Shown: piece after piece, positions 5,842-7,613 of the stretch
Numbering within the stretch: position 1 is the stretch's first letter
Layout of the letters: each line of letters starts with the position of its first letter
DNA from: Micrococcaceae bacterium
Lineage (GTDB): Bacteria > Actinomycetota > Actinomycetes > Actinomycetales > Micrococcaceae
NCBI GenBank assembly: GCA_003486025.1
Contig: DNHA01000251.1
Location: forward strand, 2,164-9,776
DNA length: 7,613 nucleotides
Direction: 5' to 3'
Notes under the pieces: generated by a model
What the model saw: the letters and a program-made list of their open reading frames with translations, nothing else
Told to the model about the DNA's origin: nothing
Database searches by the model: none
Translations under genes and position numbers: made by a program

Positions 5842-6849
5842 GTGGCCAGCATCAAAGACGTGGCTGAAGCCGCAGGTGTCTCCATCGCCACCGTCTCCAG
5901 GGCTCTGTCGGGACGCGGAAACGTCTCGGCCACCACCCTCGCTGCGGTCCGCCGGGCAGCACACGAGCTGGACTACGTGGTTTCCGCCAGCGCCTCGGGC
6001 CTCGCCTCGGGCCGCACCCGGAATATCGGCGTGCTGGTTCCGATGATCAACCGCTGGTATTACGCCTCGGTGCTTGAAGGCATCAGCGCGGCGTTGATGC
6101 GCGAAGGCTATGACACCACCTTGTACCAGCTGAGCAAGGAAGTGGACCAGCGGGAAAAGGTATTCTCCGATTTCCTGCTGCGCCAACGTGTAGACGCGGT
6201 CATCGCGGTCAACGTGGAGTTAGGCCAGACGGAGATGAAAGCTCTGCACGCACTGGATAAACCGCTGGTAGGAGTAGGCGGCCCGTTGCCCGGAGCACCG
6301 ACGCTCTTCTGGGATGAGGAAGCTGTGGCGGCCCTGGCCACCGAGCATCTGATCGCGCTGGGACACACACGTATCGCCCACATTGGCGGCAGCCAGGAAA
6401 CCGATCAGGATTTCCATTTGCCGACCCGCCGCCGGGCCGGCTACGAGCGCGCCATGCGTGAGGCTTCACTGCCCGTAGATGACCGGCTCTACCTGGGCGC
6501 CGATTTCAGCATGGCCCAGGGCTATCAGGCGGCAAAGCAGCTGCTCGGCCACCCGGTAAATCGTCCCACCGCCATTTTTGCCGCCAGCGACGAGATGGCC
6601 ATCGGCGCGATGCTCGCCGCCCGGGACCTGGGCCTGCAGCTGCCCCATGATCTTTCGGTGATTGGCATCGACAACCATGAATTGGCCGAGATGTTCGGGC
6701 TGACCACTATTGAACAGCGGCCGCACCAGCAGGGTGAAACCGCGGTGGCCATGCTGCTGCGCACCATTCGGGGGTTGGAGCCGGCTGCGGGCCATCCCAT
6801 TGAGCATCGGCTGATTGTGCGTTCATCAACAACGCGCCCACCGGCTTGA
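5842..6849 (+). CDS. LacI-family transcriptional repressor
   Basis: This 335-residue protein is a LacI/GalR-type regulator, probably of the flanking alpha-glucoside genes. The helix-turn-helix is at residues 4-24 (IKDVAEAAGVSIATVSRALSG). The hinge region about 50-59 (SASGLASGRT) keeps the leucine that inserts into the central CG of operators in this family, which agrees with the CG-centred O1 and O2. The inducer-binding core follows from NIGVLVP (61) and includes HLIALGHTRIAHIGG (about 169-183), RRAGYERAM (197-205), PTAIFAASDEMAIG (about 242-255) and LSVIGIDNHE (271-280), all typical of the periplasmic-binding-protein-like domain. The GTG start gives the usual MASIKDVA N-terminus. It lies 81 bases after the glucosidase gene on the same strand and may be co-transcribed. 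No copy of the TGnAAGCGTTTnCA operator is seen directly upstream. The effector is inferred to be a sugar but is not identifiable. Confidence 0.9.
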   Translation: MASIKDVAEAAGVSIATVSRALSGRGNVSATTLAAVRRAAHELDYVVSASASGLASGRTRNIGVLVPMINRWYYASVLEGISAALMREGYDTTLYQLSKEVDQREKVFSDFLLRQRVDAVIAVNVELGQTEMKALHALDKPLVGVGGPLPGAPTLFWDEEAVAALATEHLIALGHTRIAHIGGSQETDQDFHLPTRRRAGYERAMREASLPVDDRLYLGADFSMAQGYQAAKQLLGHPVNRPTAIFAASDEMAIGAMLAARDLGLQLPHDLSVIGIDNHELAEMFGLTTIEQRPHQQGETAVAMLLRTIRGLEPAAGHPIEHRLIVRSSTTRPPA

Positions 6850-6881
6850 AGCCAGCGGGCGCGTTGCGGTTATTCAGTTTT
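6830..6881 (+). terminator. Terminator-like hairpin at the end of lacI
   Basis: CAACGCGCCC (6830-6839) and GGGCGCGTTG (6857-6866) form ten perfect pairs. After a small internal loop, GGCT/AGCC closes on TGA, the lacI stop codon. A moderately T-rich stretch (TTATTC...TTTT, 6870-6881) follows, so this is a plausible intrinsic terminator for plus-strand transcription. The left arm lies in lacI codons. On the minus strand no comparable U-run follows, so it is a weaker candidate for the convergent transporter gene. Confidence 0.65.
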
Positions 6882-6894
6882 GCGTGTCCTGCAG

Positions 6895-7613
6895 TTAGCG
6901 AACGGTGGGAACTTCTTCGTCTTCAACTTCTTCGAGGTGCAAGTTGCGTCCCTGGGTTTCGCCCACCCAGAGCACCGCGGCGACGGAGATAATGGTCAAC
7001 ACCATAATGTAGATCGCGACCGAACCGGACCATCCGGTAGAGGTCAGCAAGACCTGCGCCACGGTTGCGGCAAACGCTCCGCCGAGAATCGAGCCCAGTG
7101 CGTAGCCAATGGAGATACCCGAGTAGCGGATGCGAGCCGGGAACATTTCGGCGTACATGGCCGACTGCGGGCCGTAGGACAGGCCCAGGCCGATGGTGAG
7201 CACGAAGATGCCCACGGTGTAGAGCACAATATTCCTGGTGTCCACCAGCATGAACATTGGAATCATCCAGACAAAGACGATGCCGTAGCCAAGCAGGAAG
7301 GTGTTGCGGCGTCCCAATCGGTCTGAGAGCCAGCCACCGACCAGGGTGAAGATCAGCCAGCCGACCGAGCCAATGGTGGTAGCCAGCAGCACCGGAGCCA
7401 GTTCCATCTTCAGCACCTTGGTGGTGTAGGAGATGAAGAAGGCGATGACCAGGTAGCCGGCCGCGTTGTTCGAGACAAAGATCAGTGCGGCCTGGAGAAC
7501 TTCCTTGGTATTGGTCTGGAAGAGCTGCTTGAGCGGGGTGTGCTCGCTGGCCTTGCGCAGGGCCAGCTGCTTGAAGACCGGGGACTCCTCCACGGCCTTA
7601 CGAATCAGGTAGC
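6895..7613 (-). CDS. MFS transporter, metabolite:H+ symporter (MHS) type, C-terminal part
   Basis: The visible 238 residues are the C-terminal half of a 12-span major facilitator; the N-terminal half lies beyond the right edge. The reading frame is open to the window end (YLIRKAVEESPVFKQ...), so a GTG at 7593 is internal rather than a start. The xEESPVF segment marks the central cytoplasmic loop after span 6. Six hydrophobic spans follow. GGWLSDRLGRR after the second of these is the repeated MFS loop motif, and YGPQSAMYAEMFPARIRYSG is the signature seen in MHS members such as shikimate, proline/betaine and dicarboxylate symporters. The C-terminus is short and acidic (EEVEDEEVPTVR). The gene converges on lacI with a 45-base gap and is probably a separate unit. 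The substrate, likely an organic acid or osmolyte, cannot be told from this fragment. Confidence 0.88.
   Translation of the reverse strand, partial: YLIRKAVEESPVFKQLALRKASEHTPLKQLFQTNTKEVLQAALIFVSNNAAGYLVIAFFISYTTKVLKMELAPVLLATTIGSVGWLIFTLVGGWLSDRLGRRNTFLLGYGIVFVWMIPMFMLVDTRNIVLYTVGIFVLTIGLGLSYGPQSAMYAEMFPARIRYSGISIGYALGSILGGAFAATVAQVLLTSTGWSGSVAIYIMVLTIISVAAVLWVGETQGRNLHLEEVEDEEVPTVR

Overview
The window looks like chromosomal DNA from a high-GC Gram-positive bacterium, most likely an actinobacterium of the Arthrobacter/Glutamicibacter type. The evidence is a moderately high GC content, a lipoprotein-type sugar-binding protein, a GTG start, and protein sequences that read like actinobacterial sugar-utilisation genes. 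The genus is an inference from sequence style, not a database match.

The layout is a compact alpha-glucoside (maltose/maltodextrin-like) uptake and hydrolysis locus. On the minus strand, reading right to left, are malE (lipid-anchored solute-binding protein, 3840-2572), malF (permease with a large extracytoplasmic insert, 2481-901) and malG (permease, 901-8). malF and malG overlap by one base; malE and malF are separated by 90 bases that hold a strong hairpin. On the plus strand, starting from the same 231-base intergenic region, are a cytoplasmic GH13 alpha-glucosidase (4072-5760) and then a LacI-family repressor (GTG start at 5842, end 6849). A convergent gene on the minus strand (6895 to beyond the right edge) is the C-terminal part of an MFS transporter of the metabolite:H+ symporter type and is probably unrelated to the sugar locus.

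The control region holds two near-identical LacI-type operators, TGnAAGCGTTTnCA, at 3917-3930 and 4028-4041. The second overlaps the -35 box of a well-formed promoter (TTTACA, 17 bp, TATCGT) whose predicted start site falls at or next to the ATG of the glucosidase, so that gene is probably read from a leaderless mRNA. The simplest model is that the LacI protein represses both divergent units until an alpha-glucoside-derived inducer appears. MalE-MalF-MalG would import the sugar and the GH13 enzyme would hydrolyse it in the cytoplasm. No ATP-binding subunit (MalK/MsiK) is present, so a shared ATPase encoded elsewhere is the likely partner, although the window ends 7 bases after malG.

Other structures are a 31-bp near-perfect palindrome between the glucosidase and lacI genes, a terminator-like hairpin overlapping the end of lacI, and a small hairpin in the malE leader. 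I saw no tRNA, rRNA, CRISPR array, insertion sequence or phage gene. The genes are of known families; the unusual material is in the regulatory and RNA-level architecture rather than in a new protein system.
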